This document shows, one piece after another, positions 43,155-55,100 of a stretch of DNA of 63,332 nucleotides. A model generated the notes under the pieces. That model was given only the letters and a program-made list of their open reading frames with translations, was not told the DNA's origin and did not search any database. Origin of the DNA: Symbiodinium natans (lineage: Eukaryota; Sar; Dinophyceae; Suessiales; Symbiodiniaceae); contig CAJNDS010000144.1 in NCBI GenBank assembly GCA_905221605.1, positions 152,501 to 215,832 of the forward strand, given 5' to 3'. The position numbers and the translations under genes are program-made. Position 1 is the stretch's first letter. Every line of letters begins with the position of its first letter.

Positions 43155-46100
43155 TCAGTAACGGCGAGTGGTTTCACCTGTGAAAGGGTCGGTGACTTTG
43201 TGCTCCCAGCCGTTGAGGTACCAGATCACGTTCTCGTAATCATATACGACCACCCGATTGAGCTGCCCGAAGGATGGAATGCAGTTCACGACCTCCTCTT
43301 CCTGGATATAGTGCTGGTCGCGTGCATAAAGCATTGCCCAGTAATAAGCTTCAAGGCGGTTGAATCTGGGATGACGTGGCTCCCGCCCGTTGATCTCCTC
43401 ACCATCGACGTCGTAGGGAAAGGTGATGCCAAGCGGTCTCTCGAGCAGCTGCGTAAGCTCATCCAGCCTGGTCTCAATCATTTGATTGACCCGTTCACGG
43501 CGCGCTCGAAGCCATTCTCCCTCCGTCTCGGTAGGGTTGGTTGGCTCAACGCGTCTGCGTGAGGCAGCGGGCTGATCTTGCTGGCTCGACTGACGTCTCG
43601 CAGCTGGAGGTCTTGGTGTGGCGGAGCGCAGTCTTGGCGGCGTTGCCTTGCTGGTTGGCTCTACATAGGAACCAGTCCTCCTCGGTGATCTTCCACGATT
43701 GGCACCATATGCCGATGATGATCGGGTCCTGTCACGAGTGGGGTCATTGGCTCCCTCCGAGTGCTGTCTTGCAGGGGACGCCGAAGCCCTTCCATAACGT
43801 CTTGATGAAGATGCCCTTGGACCATCCCTTCCGGGAGGAGGAGGTGCGCGCATGTAGCCTGCACTCCTCGCCCTCGAGGCTCTGACCCATTCCGGATCAT
43901 AGGCAGTCCTGGCAAGACGTCTGTCGTAGAAGCGGGTATCGCGCAGGACTTCATTGAGTTGCGTCTGGCCCATAGAGGCAAACCCTTCCGGGATGCGAAG
44001 ATTCCCTGACATGGTTACCTCAGTGGGTGCCGGATCATCGTAGGTCCCGGCGAAGCCAAGTTGGACTTTGAAGAATTCTGCCAACTGTGCTGCAAGCTCT
44101 GTGACCGAGGCTGGCTCCGGAGTGTAGATCTCGCCATCAAAACCGAGGATCGAAAAAGGAAACCTTTGGCCGAAGTACGTCTGCTGTGTGGCATAGATGA
44201 GCATGGCCGCCTCGTCAAGGATGTAAAGCCTGGAAGAGAACGCGATGAAAAACGCTCGGTTCAAGACGATCTCGGTGTCACCAGGCATCCAGGCGATGCT
44301 AAGGCGAGCGTCAGCATTGTGGCTCCCTGCAAACTCTTTGCGACCACGCGCATCCCCTCCGGGTGCGGGATTGTGAAGGCGCGTAAACAACTCAAGCTGG
44401 GCGAGACTTCCGATGTCAATGCCTTTTGACACGTAGTTGTACGCATCGAGGGGCTCGTCGAGAAGCTCCAGCAAGTGATCACCTCCACCCCGCTTTGCGA
44501 GACTCTTCTTCATGGCCAAACACTTTCCTCTGACTGCCGCCGGGAGACTGATGTCATCATCGTCACGACCCTGACGGACGCGATGTCGATTCATGGCCAA
44601 CCCCTTCCGGGGGGCGATAGCGAGGAGATCAATCCCCGTTCCCCTTCGGCTGGCTTCATCGCGCGCCCTTTTGGTTTCTGTGACGTGTGCCATATCGCTC
44701 TCGGCAGAAATACGGACCGAACACCATGGGCAATTGATCATCCCGTCGACGAAGTCCCGATTGCATGAGCCGCATCTGAGAGTGGGAAAATCCACGAACT
44801 CTTGAATTACGTAATGCTCAAGCTTCGATCGGTATGTCACATCCGTCCTGCGCCCCAGCGCGGAGTACCACGTCTTCAGACGGGAGCCCCATCGAGCGTT
44901 ACCCACATATTGGGGCTTTGCCTCTGTGTGAAAGGTAACGTCGTCTGCGTTGATGGCCTCCCCGTTGACGGTGATATTTTCATCCTCCGCGATCTGAAAG
45001 GGGGAATGCATGTTGTTGCAGATGTGCTTGTACTCATCGAACGAGAGGTCTTCCGCCTCCGAGCAGAGGAAGTCAATGTAGCATCCCGGCATGGGGCTCT
45101 TGCTCTGCCACCTCCGGAGTACATGCTCCTCGTAAATTGGCCCTGGCTCCCGCCCGGCGAGGAAATCTTTCCTGGCCTTGTGTACTCTGACTCTCAACTG
45201 TTCGTACACGCGGTTGTGCCAGATTGGGGTCAACGACTTGCGCTCGTACGCATAAATGAGATACCTGTTGGACAACCAATCAGGAGTTTCCACAGCATCT
45301 GCTTTCGTACGAAGAATCCTGACCCCGTCCAAAGCAGCTAGTTGCAGGTCCACAACGAACTCAATCTCCGCGTTTTCGCGCACGCCCTGATGGTCCCTGC
45401 GTTCCCACGCGGGGATAGGGGACATCATGAGGAAATTCCGTGCGCCCTCAGCGGTCGCCCCGCACCCGCCTGGAACGAGGCCGTTCTCCACGATGGAGCC
45501 GAAAGAAGACCATTTGGTGCTGTGGTATCCAAGCGGCGGCATCTCCGTCCACATCTCCGATTTGATTCCCTCAGTTCCCACCGGGGGCCGATCCTTCAAT
45601 GTCGGAAACCAGGATTCGGCTAAGTGGTAGACCGCTGCATGCGTGTCATTGAGGTCCGTCTCGTCAGAGAGGAGGGTTGCATTATGCCCCTGGATGGCTC
45701 GGATGGCGTGGAAGACGACGAGCTTGTTGAGACCAAAGTTCACCTTGATCTCGAAACGGAGCTTGTCGTTGTGTAGCAACGCGTCTACCACGTTTTCCAC
45801 CCTCAGCCCCCTCCACATCTGGGATAGTTTCTCGAAGAACTCGTCCCATCTAAGGGAGTGATCCTCTGCCGCTTTCACATGGAGGTGCGGCGCGCGAATC
45901 TCCGCGAAGCCTCGCGTCAGGAAACTGATCTTCTTGCTGAGTGCTACGCGTGCGCCCGGCGTCAGCCAGCGGTAGTCGTCTGGCAAAGGCGGGAGCTGAT
46001 CGGCCGTCATCCACCTCGGAAGCGCAGGCGGCTTTGGCTTAGCAGCCGGCGTAAATGGCTTCTGAATCGTGGCCTCACTCGTCAGAGGGGCGTCCATGAT

Positions 46101-49100
46101 GACGACCTCATCCTCTGACTCCTCCATTGCGGCCGTGGGACCAGCCGGGGGCCGGACATCGGCCGAGGAAGCGGCTCCCTCGATCCTGCCCGGTTGGGCG
46201 ACGTACGTCTCCCTTCCCTTGGCTTCCGCCGGGAGCTCTTCCGCCTCCACAAAGTCGTCGAGATTAACGACCTGTGCCTCAACGGCGGCCTGCTTGAGCT
46301 CCTCTTCGGTGGCGTCCTTCACGGCCTCGAAGGTGGCCTTGATGATGTCCTCTGTGATGACGTTGAGGAGTGCGGATTCGGCACCTTCCACGACGCAGCC
46401 GGCCCCAGGTCTCGTATCAAGGCGAGCAAAGTCCAAGTCAGAAATTTCTTCCTGAGCATTCGGGACCTCGGGAACCTGCATCATGCTCGGCTCTTCCATC
46501 TCCCCCAGGAGTGGGCCAGAAAGGACGATCTCCTCTTCAGCCTCCCTCGCCTGAGGTGGGTTTGGATCTTCGATCGGCTTGTGGATGAGCTGCGCCGACG
46601 CAGGTGGCACCGTCAAGAAGGGTTCCGCCTTCCCCATCAAAAAGTGGTTGTGAAACACCACATCCCTTTGGTTGGCGACCAACTGATCACGAACCTTCAT
46701 AAGCTGATGATTGACAAAAACACCACGGAGCAGTGAACAATGCCATGGGACCATGACCTGTTTGTTCCTGTCCGACGCATCAGCGTGGAAGTCGTCAGGC
46801 TTGCTAGTATGGCCATACATTTCGATCGGATCGACAATGTTGATGCCAAGGGCAAGCATCGCGTCAGCGTGCTGTTCCATGCAGAGACCGTACTCAGGTC
46901 CTGTGGGAAACACTTCAGAATGATGGTCTCCTGTGAGAACGGTGATCCCACACACATCATGCCTCGCGAGGAGCAGCCTCAGATTGCGAACAGCCTTCTC
47001 CACGCGAAGCCGTTGCTTTGTCGGCCACTCATTCAGCGCCTCAAGCTCCTCCTTGGACCGGTTCGTGTACTTCGTGTTGAGGTGCCACGTGTATCCATGA
47101 TATCCGTGGGACCCCCACACGTCGTTTCCGCTCCAGGAGATGATAACATGGGTCGCCACTCCGTCAGGATGGGGGTTCCGGCCAAGGAATGAATCTGCCT
47201 TGGCGTGCAGCTCATCGAGCTGTGCCCCCCAGACCATCTCGTAATGGATCGAGGTGAAGCGGCGGTCATGGCGAAGGGCCTCCTCGACGTAGATACCCAC
47301 GTTTGTACGATGTGTGGGTGATCGCCCCTTGAACTGGCACAATGCGAGTGATGAATCGCCAACGACCAAAATTCTCAACCGCTCTTCCGAGGGGAGTGGG
47401 ATCCTCTGTAGGGCAGGCGAGAAAAGCTTGCCCATGAGCTCAGAGGTCACATGGAAGCACGTGTACTTCGACGCTCCACGACTGAGAAGTTCAACCTTTC
47501 TGCAAATGTCATCATGCCTTGTCGCGTCCAGAACTCCTGCGGATCGTGGTCCCCATGCGATATTGGCGAGGTCCTGTGCATATCGGTAGAGCACATCGAT
47601 CCAACCCCCCAGGGTAGAGTCCTGAAGAGCTGAGGTGTCTGCGTCTCCCTCTGCAAAAACCCGGACCCCATGATCCCTGTAGTATTGTTCATACAGGATC
47701 GTCCAGTGTGACGTGGGGTGCTCTGCACGCAATGCGCGCCACCGATACACAGGAACAATCCCAAGAAACAACTCATCGTCCGCAGCATCGGCATCTGGCT
47801 CGACCACAGCGTCAGCCAGGTCCCGATAGGAAGGCGGGAGCAACAGTCCAGCCATGGCGTCAGCCCGGCGATCGGGGTCCTGCAAGGCAAGCTTGAAGTC
47901 CTCGATGCGAGCCTTCCGCTCTTCCTGGGAAAGAGCAAGTGCCATTCCTTCGGACAATGGAATCGCGGGACACACAGGAGCGTAGGAATGATGAGGGGCT
48001 TGTGCCACCGCTGCGGTAGCTTTGCAATGTTCTTTGAATGCGCTGTGAATGGCTCTAGCAAGCGATTTGGGGTAATTCTCGGATTCTTTGAGGCACTTCG
48101 CATGCGAGTGATCACCAGTGCAAACTTTAGCGTGAATCTTCTTGTGTAATGTTTCAAGCGTAGTAGCAACGCACCATGGCTTTTTGACGGGATTATGACG
48201 TCTGTCTTTAAGTCCAAATCTACAACCGTCAAATTTAGCATAAACAAATGGATGAAGATCCAACCATTTTCGGATCTTACTCCAACCCCAATACTCACAG
48301 TCACGAGGCCATTCGACACAGTACTGAACACCAACCTGGTCCAACCCCTGCGAAAGATCCACAAATGAAGCCCACAACTTCCTAAAATCCTTGCGTGCTT
48401 CCAGAACGGTATCGCGGTTTTTAGGTATTTTCAGGTTGATTCTGGTCCAAGCACTGCCCCCCGTACACGGGAGACTGACCCATGTGAGAACCTGAGCGCC
48501 AGCCCTGTGATAGGATTTGGCAATTTTCAGGACTTCTTTACGAGTATCAGGAGAATTCAAATCCATGCTTTCTGTGATGCGGACGACCTTGCATTCGGGA
48601 AATTCCGAATGAGCAAGTTCCCCAATAATAGAATCTTGATTACAACAAACCTCAATGATAACCCTTTGAGCTTTCCCCTCGGGCCTGGAGGGTTCTCCCT
48701 GCTCGGCAGTCGCCGCGCCAGCGGGATGAGCCTTTGTGCGCTCAAGCTTCCGCTGAGAGATGCCCAACAATCGTAGAGCATTGCTCCACTTCTCAGTGCT
48801 TGTAAACGGCTTTGTCAATATATCCGCTGCTTGGAGCAATGTGTTGATGTATGCAAGATCGTAGTGCTTCCTACGAAATTGTTCCGCTATCCAACCTAAG
48901 TTGATTCTCTGCGTTTTATCAGCGTGGCGGAAAGCAGGTGACTTGCCAGACTCGAGTATCCGAATGGTAGCTTGGTTATCTTCAAGAACAACTGGTTGAA
49001 TGGAGTGAGGAACAGACATGATCAAACCCATATCTTTGCTGGTCCTAGAGATACCAATCTCATCAACATCAACACCCCCCGAACTCCTAATTCCGGCGGT

Positions 49101-52100
49101 CTCCCTATGGAGGATAGCCTCCGCCTCCGCGTGGCGGCGATATTCGGCAGTTGACCTCCGGTATACCAAGACGCCAGCTTCGAAGTCGGTTGGGGGCAAC
49201 GTCCTTTCATCCTCATCAATTTCTTCCCATGCAACGGCCTTCTGGTGAATTTCCCATTTCCCTTTCCGGAGCAACCAAAGATCCCTTATAGGATGGCTAG
49301 AGAGCTCAACGGGATTAGGTAGGGATTGCATCTTATTGAATACCTCAACCTGCCTTCCGTCAGAAAGGAGATACTTACCAGTTTTGGTGATCTTCGACAT
49401 TTCTGGGAAGGGGTGAGTCTTAGAGTTGAAATCACCTTTAGGTACGTCGCTTTTTAGTGCTTTCAGGGCTGCATCTCCCCCCGCGTTCAGGAGTACGCTC
49501 CAAAGTGCGGATGAAGGAAGTCCCAGTGCCCTGAGAGACACGTTTGCACATACAACTTCAGCTTCAGTAGAGCTGAGCGCCGTGCTTGTTTGCTTCTTAC
49601 TGAAGGCAGATAACGGAAAATAGGTATTAGGGCCTACAAGTGCGAGGAAGCCGCCTGAGGTGCTTTTGTTGTCGTGCTCTCCAGCGTGATCTGAGTCTGC
49701 AAACAGCCAGAGTTTGCAGTCCTTCAAATCATCTCCTATAAAACAGGACATGCGATGATCAAGCGTGGAGGCGACGTAGCACATAAGGCGGTGTAGTGCT
49801 TTGTCACAGTCGGTAGACCATTTGGTGATGCGGCTAGCCAGACCCTGCACAGCTCGAAGCAAATCAAAGCGAGCCATTCTAGCAGCGAAAAGTAGCTTCA
49901 TGAGAACTCGGCTTGCGATGGGGGCTAGCTTCCCTTTCGGTTCAGCCTCCGCGTCAGTGGGGCGAGCGATCTTGTCATCATAAAAAGGTGTGGTCACCTT
50001 TTTGAGGTGATGCCATTCCGGGCCTGTGAGTTCTTTGTACCTATCTACAGCTTGCTGCAGAAAAGAACTCATGTCGTAAACGACTTGCTTGGTCGGAGCA
50101 TACATGGCACCTTTGTGATCGCTCAGCTGATTGACATCATAAAAGGCATGTTTGCGAGCTTCTTTCTTGGCGGAGTTCTTGTCTCTCACGCGCTTAACTG
50201 CTGCAAGGGCGCTGTGCTCGGTGTGATTGGAAGTGGTAAGGTAGGTAACACCGGTCCAAAAGTCACTAGACTTCCGTCCAGGGCCCCCCGAATCCCACGT
50301 CTCGGTTGGCGAGTCCTCTTTGCCTAGAGGAGCAGCCACGGTGAGCCTGTGCGACCCGAGGTCGAGGGCGAGGGCTTCCGCCGCGCGAGGTTTGAATGGG
50401 ACCTTGCGAGGCTGAACATGGTGCCGCACGATGACCCCTTCTTCCGGGAAGTACTCGGTGAAATCCTCCTTAACAACCACACTTGCAGGCTTGGCTGCGG
50501 GATCAGGCAAATGTTTGTCGAACACATGAGCAAAGGGATGATCTGAAGCATTCTGCTTCTCAGTGCGAGAGATGTGCTCACAACCCAAATATCTTCCGAT
50601 TGGGGTAGGCGTGTCCATATCGATGCGGGAGCCAATGAGTTCCCAGCCTTTGGCAAGGTTCTCTTTAGGCCCGGCCATCTTGAAGTCATCCACGTACACT
50701 GCTAACAAGAGCCTAAGTGTCGGGTGAAAGAATACTGAGGGCCACGCCGCTGGGTAGACAAGCTCAAATCCTACCTCCTTGAGTCGTTTCTCGCAATGTT
50801 GCTCCCAGAAGCCGCCGCTATCTGGGTGCCCGTAGAGGGCCAACCTCAAACGCACAACGGGATCTTTATATTTCCCTATCCACTCTTTAGGCCACCGCTC
50901 CCGCGGGAGGCGTACCCAAGTGTCTGCTCCTTTAAGGGTTGTCTGAGTGTACGCCTGTTTGCCATCTGCTTGTTCTACCCCATGGTTTGGGGCATGGCCA
51001 TAGGCGTCGAGAACCTTCCCTGCCTCCATGGTAGCTGGACTGGAGCCCAGCTCGCTAAAGAGAGCAGTGTCGTTGTTCTCATCTCTGACATTATTACCCT
51101 GAAAGACGGTTCGACCCTTGAACTTCCGTAAGGGGTTTCCTTTGGGAAGCTCGCTACCTTTTTCAACGCAGATTTCAAAGATCTTGCCTACATGGGCTTT
51201 CTTACCCTTCTTAGCAGCTTCTTTTGACACGTCATCCCACTCTCTGACAGTTGACATATCCCAGGCCTTCTTCTTGATGAGTTTATCCCATTCCATATCC
51301 AATGACGCTTGAGCGTCTGAATCCGTCATGAGTTCCTTTTTGCCCACTGGCCTAGCAACCATGGCAATGGCCTCAGTGATTTCCTGAAACGTTTCAGGGA
51401 ATGCGCGGGCAACTTTGGTTCTATGCGGATCTTCAGCAGTTGGAACAGTAGGCATGCATGGGAAGTCCTGGGACCCAACAGTTGCTTGACCAGAAGAATC
51501 GGGACGTGCAATTACACTAAACTCGGTTCTACCAATCCATTTGTATGACAACTTCTTATTACGCCTCCTTACGTTGCGCCATTCATCTGCGTCGGGGATA
51601 ATCTCTGTACCGCCTAGCGGCATGATCTTGGTGACTCTATCCCTTCCGAGAGAGGCAATTGGAACAGGGCAATCGGTGAGGTCAGGCGAAAACAACTCCT
51701 TTCTGGGAATGTAATGGAACCTGATCAACTTGTCCCCCCGGATGACCCATTCATCCTTGGAAGCATTCGCCACTGCGGCAGGCTTGCCGCTGCTGCCTGA
51801 TGAACCACCACCACCAGACTCGAGTTCTCTGAGAGCATTCTCCCGGACTTCGTCTTCAATCGCTTTGTCTTTCTGCTTCTTAGACAACCGAACCCAAAGA
51901 TCAGATGGAATACTATCTGGCTTTCTGGAACCTCTGGTCCCGCCATATCTACGTCCCAGGGTACCCCCCGAGTCGTAGTAACCACCCCCTTCCGGAATGG
52001 GAATCATTTTCCCACTCTTTGGATCAATGACCAACGAGGGTTCATCCTTCCGGTCGGCGTCAACGGAGTCCTGCTCAAGAGCAGGCTCGGCATCTTGGTT

Positions 52101-55100
52101 CGTCAGCGATTGTGACACTGGGCCTTCTAAAGCATCAGTAGCAAGACCTTGCTGGACCTTTTCGTACCTTTCACGCATGGGAAAAACAAACTCTCCGTTG
52201 GGAACATGAAACTGATAGGCCTTTACGGGTTTGAGGCATTCATGAAAATCCTGCCGATTTAATTCTTTGAGTGGAAGTGCAAGGATTTCATTTCGCCACT
52301 TCATCCCAGGCTGAAAATAATACCCAAGGAAAATTCCGGGCTCAGAAGTTGGTTCGAACCTGTCGCGCTTCCTGCGTTTGTTCTTGGGACCAACCCAGTA
52401 ATCGACCCTACAACCAAAAGGAATGATCTTTCCCGGAAATGCGTACCCGAAGCGTTTATACCAAGGTGTATACTTAGGCCCATTGAGGTTGCTAACATTG
52501 AAGGCTGCGCAGGAGTGCTCCAACGCCTGAGGCCAATACACATGGGACAGCCCAGCTTGGAGCAGGTTGCTTCTCGTGCCTTCGGTGGTTGCACGGACGG
52601 CTCTTTCAGCAATGGCATTGGATTGATGAATATAGGCTTTCGACAATTCATGTCTCCACCCAAGAAATTTCGCAGAGGAGATCAACTCTTGCGCTTGGTC
52701 ACTGTAAAACACACCCACCTCGTCAGAGGAGGAAACAAAATGCTGCAACGCGGCAATGCACTCGTCCTCTGAACGAAGGGCAGAAGGATATGCATAAGTG
52801 AACCCGGTGAAAACGTCCTTCATAACCAACGCCAAACGCGACTCTTCAATGGCGACACCCTTATCCCGATAAACAATGATGTGGTCAGCAGTCAGGTGAT
52901 CACCAAAGGCCTTGGCTTCGATGCTGTGCGTCCCGTCCGTTTGATAGGACGGCTGCTTGTACATCTTAGCCCTTTGGCATACGTCGCAGAATGGATTCTT
53001 TGGCTGATGGGACATCAAGTGATGGGTGCTTTTTGCTTCGGCTTTCAGCTTTTCAAAAGCACGCGATCTCTTGCCATCCCCTTCGGGCACTCGACCTGCT
53101 CCATCACCTGGAGCAACACTCACTCCTTCAGGATGAGGAGGCGAATCGCTCGGTTCAGCAGGTACGAGGCTTCCTCCTTCGTCTATCTTGTATAGCACGG
53201 ACTCGGGAGGATGAGCAGGAGGTGGAAGGGGTGCTACCGCCTCACGCAATTGCTCTTCAACTCTAGACCAGTCCGGTTCAGGAGGAGAGGGTTTGGCCTT
53301 AGAGGATGCGGATTTCTCCTTAGGAGAGCTAGTTGGCTTACCCTTCGATTTGGTTTCGGGTTTTCTGGCACGATCTGGAGAGCTCTTGGGCAAGTCCATC
53401 ATTGCTAGATCATGTAGTGTCATCTCTTCATCAATCTCGACAGGAGCAGCAGGAACCTCAACGCTCCTCCGCGGAACAAGGAACCCATACTCTTTCAATT
53501 TGGTAATCTCATCTGGGCTAAGTTTATGGATAGCTCGGTTGACATAGGCCGTGATGCTCCACCTCTCACCTTTCCAGGGAGTGACGCAATGATAGGATTT
53601 GGGATTGAACGTCACAACATTCTCTCTTGAATCCCACAACTTCCCTACCATTGAATCTCCCGAAGGAGAGGTCATCACCTCAGTGTCACGTTGGTTCTTC
53701 TCGATGCAGTTATCATGAACCCACAACTGCCCGCCTGTGAAGTCTCCAAGCGAGATTGTGAAATTGTCGTGGTCACGATGATTGTTCACATCCTTGTGCA
53801 TCTTGACATCGGAATTACAATTCACAGCTAAGGACGTCACCGGCCCATCAACGCCATGCTTCCTAAGATATCCCAGGAGATACTGAATGACTTTGGGGTA
53901 GGACTTGGATCGTTTTGTGATCCCTTGCATTCCCCCATGAGAAAACGCTCCAAACACGAGATATTTTGAGTCGCGGTCATCTTTGACGCGGATCGCACTG
54001 CGACGGCTCCTGGGCTGTTTGAAAGTTGATTCTTTGAGTAATTTCAAGCACGACCGATGCGAAAAGTCCTGATTCTGGAGAAGCTCTTTCGCCACGATCT
54101 CGGGGTCCGTACGGCTCCCGCCTGATGATGCGGCGATCCTTCTTGCAGGGCACGCAGTTCCTTCTTTCCATGATTTGAGGTATGGAACATTATCCCGTAC
54201 ATCAAGGTAAACCTTCCCACTGCCAGGAACTTTGAAGTATGGTCTCTGAAATCCTTTCCAAATGAAATCATACCCTTGCTCCATGCATCTCTGACCAACC
54301 GAAAGAACGCTCGGAGTGTTGGGCAACACATATGGCTTGGCAACGCTATTGATGGAGGGAACCCCCACCTCGCATTGCCTGTTGGCATAGCCCGGACCAT
54401 TCGCAGTAGAGATGTTGATTGGGCAGTCTGATTCAAATGGAACCAGATCCGCGAGCTCCCGCTCGGAGATGAGATCTTGAGCACTCCCTGTATCCCCTAT
54501 CCATTCCATGGGATGAGAACATAACGCTGCATCTGGTTTGGCGGGGCACGTAACCCTTAGACCCTTTGGAATGCAGTGGTCGCAACCAAACTCGGTATCA
54601 CAACAGAAGTTGCACTTTGCAGGCACACCATCGAGACTGCTCCGCACAGATGCGCGTAGCATCCTTGCTGCCATGAGCGCATCCCTGGTGGATTGTGCGT
54701 TGCCCGATGGAACGTCCTCAGTAGACCAGCTACTTGTGAAGGTACGTTTGGGGTATTCAACAGAGTACTTCAATTCTCCATCTCTAAGAGGGAAGTTGAT
54801 ATAGTCAGGGCTGTCATCGAATGACACCGCTGCAAGCGCCAGGTGTGTAAACTCGGAATAATGAGAGGGCCAACACGACTCATCCTTCCGGAGAGTGTAA
54901 GCATCGGCATGGTGAGCCGTGCCTGCCATCATTGCTCCTAAAAGGCAAACCGCAGTAGGAATGGAATGACCACCGCCCTTCTTGCGACCTGAGCCCCCAG
55001 ACTTCCGCGAGCCATTAGAACCCTTGGAGTTCTTACTGCCCTTTGAATCCTTAGAGCTAGGCCTAGAGCCTTTGCGATCTTTCTTCTTCTTCTTGTGCCT

